Shown here piece by piece: positions 4,731 through 5,539 of a stretch of DNA of 5,539 nucleotides. How positions within the stretch are numbered: position 1 is the stretch's first letter; each line of letters starts with the position of its first letter. Below the pieces are notes generated by a model, which was given only the letters and a program-made list of their open reading frames with translations, made no database searches and was not told the origin of the DNA. The stretch is from contig CAMAQQ010000092.1 of NCBI GenBank assembly GCA_945860575.1, forward strand, positions 1 through 5,539. Reading direction: 5' to 3'. Source of the stretch: Ferrithrix thermotolerans DSM 19514. Lineage in GTDB: Bacteria; Actinomycetota; Acidimicrobiia; Acidimicrobiales; Ilumatobacteraceae. The position numbers were made by a program, and so were the translations under genes.

Positions 4731-5539
4731 ATGTTTCCTGGATCAGTAGCACTGCAGCAGCCCGACCGACCTGCGGTAATCATGGCTTCAACGGGAGAAA
4801 TCACGACATTTGCCGAACTCAATACACGAGCCAATGCTCTGAGCCATGTATTGCGTGACGCCGGACTAAATGTTGGTGATCATGTTGCTTTTTGTCTAGA
4901 AAATCATCCGAGATATTTCGAAATCCTGTGGGGATGCCACTATGCGGGATTAATTTACACAGCTTGTTCTTCGCGACTGACTACCGATGAATTGAGTTAC
5001 ATCATCAACGATTGCGGTGCCAAAGCATTCATCACCAGCAAATACAAAACCGACCAGGCAATCGAAGTTGCGAGAACAACGCCGAATGTAACGCTGCGAT
5101 TAATGCTCGATGGCACAATTTCTGGCTACGACTCTTATGAACATGCAGTAGGCGCGGCTTCAAAAGATGATTTGCCAAATCGCATTGACGGAGTTGACAT
5201 GCTCTATTCAAGTGGCACAACCGGTCGCCCAAAGGGAATCAAACTCGGTTTAGCGATGACTCCACTTGGCACACCCACTGGCCTCTCGACTTTATGTCAG
5301 ATGCTTTTTGCGATGGATAATACGACGACATATCTTTCACCTGCCCCGCTGTATCACGCAGCACCGCTTAGGTTCACAATGACCGCACAGCGACTCGGCG
5401 GTACGGCAATCATCATGGAGCACTTTGATCCTGAAGAGTATTTGAAACTTATTTCGCAATATCGTGTCACTCATTCGCAACTCGTTCCGACGATGTTCGT
5501 TCGCATGCTCAAACTTGATGAGTCAAAAAGAACAAGTCA
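4731..5539 (+). CDS. Acyl-CoA synthetase/AMP-binding ligase (FadD-like), cut by right edge
   Basis: 269 residues of the N-terminal part are visible. The frame is open to the window end, with no internal stop. The ATP/AMP-binding P-loop is YSSGTTGRPKG (159-169). Family landmarks precede it (RPAVIM at 13-18, TFAELNTRANAL at 26-37, GDHVAFCLENHPRYFEILWG at 49-68) and follow it (PAPLYHAAPL at 204-213, SQLVPTMF near the end). Such enzymes activate a carboxylic acid to an acyl-adenylate and then to acyl-CoA. The hinge and the C-terminal lysine domain lie outside the window. The ATG at 4731 gives MFPGSVALQQPDRPAVIM, a usual start for mycobacterial-type FadD proteins. An in-frame ATG at 4641 would add 30 unrelated residues. 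Divergence from the acyl-CoA dehydrogenase suggests a common pathway; the acid used is unknown. Confidence 0.93.
   Translation, partial: MFPGSVALQQPDRPAVIMASTGEITTFAELNTRANALSHVLRDAGLNVGDHVAFCLENHPRYFEILWGCHYAGLIYTACSSRLTTDELSYIINDCGAKAFITSKYKTDQAIEVARTTPNVTLRLMLDGTISGYDSYEHAVGAASKDDLPNRIDGVDMLYSSGTTGRPKGIKLGLAMTPLGTPTGLSTLCQMLFAMDNTTTYLSPAPLYHAAPLRFTMTAQRLGGTAIIMEHFDPEEYLKLISQYRVTHSQLVPTMFVRMLKLDESKRTS

Overview
The window looks like a chromosomal segment of an actinomycete-type bacterium with about 50% G+C by eye. Three things suggest this: a tRNA gene without an encoded CCA end, paired FadD/FadE-type lipid genes, and several starts that look leaderless (a TANNNT box 6-8 nt before the start codon and no Shine-Dalgarno). 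A small CxxC/CxxC membrane protein directly behind der resembles one I associate with Acidimicrobiia. That class assignment is an inference from memory, not a result.

Layout, left to right. Positions 1-482 (minus) hold the 5' part of a gene for an archaeo-eukaryotic-type primase/polymerase of the plasmid and phage kind; it runs off the left edge. Its upstream region carries two copies of a 9-bp direct repeat at a 12-bp period. Next is tRNA-Pro(GGG) at 576-650 (minus), whose 3' end faces the primase. Then come a small zinc-ribbon membrane protein (682-933, minus) and the ribosome-assembly GTPase gene der (940-2271, minus, GTG start). Only 43 bp separate der from the divergent ispH (2315-3352, plus), the last enzyme of the MEP isoprenoid pathway. 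ispH converges on an acyl-CoA dehydrogenase (3422-4627, minus). The short gap between them is filled by a 13-bp tandem repeat that contains the dehydrogenase stop codon and resembles the end of ispH. A 103-bp divergent control region then leads to a fatty-acyl-CoA-ligase-like (FadD/AMP-binding) gene at 4731-5539, cut by the right edge.

Functionally there are three blocks. The centre is housekeeping: translation (tRNA-Pro, Der) and isoprenoid synthesis (IspH). The right is a divergent acyl-CoA ligase/acyl-CoA dehydrogenase pair, as expected for activation and first oxidation of a fatty or other carboxylic acid; the substrate cannot be read from the sequence. The left is probably the edge of something mobile: a plasmid/phage-type primase beginning about 95 bp beyond the 3' end of a tRNA gene, a classic integration site. 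That junction is the part most worth following beyond the window.
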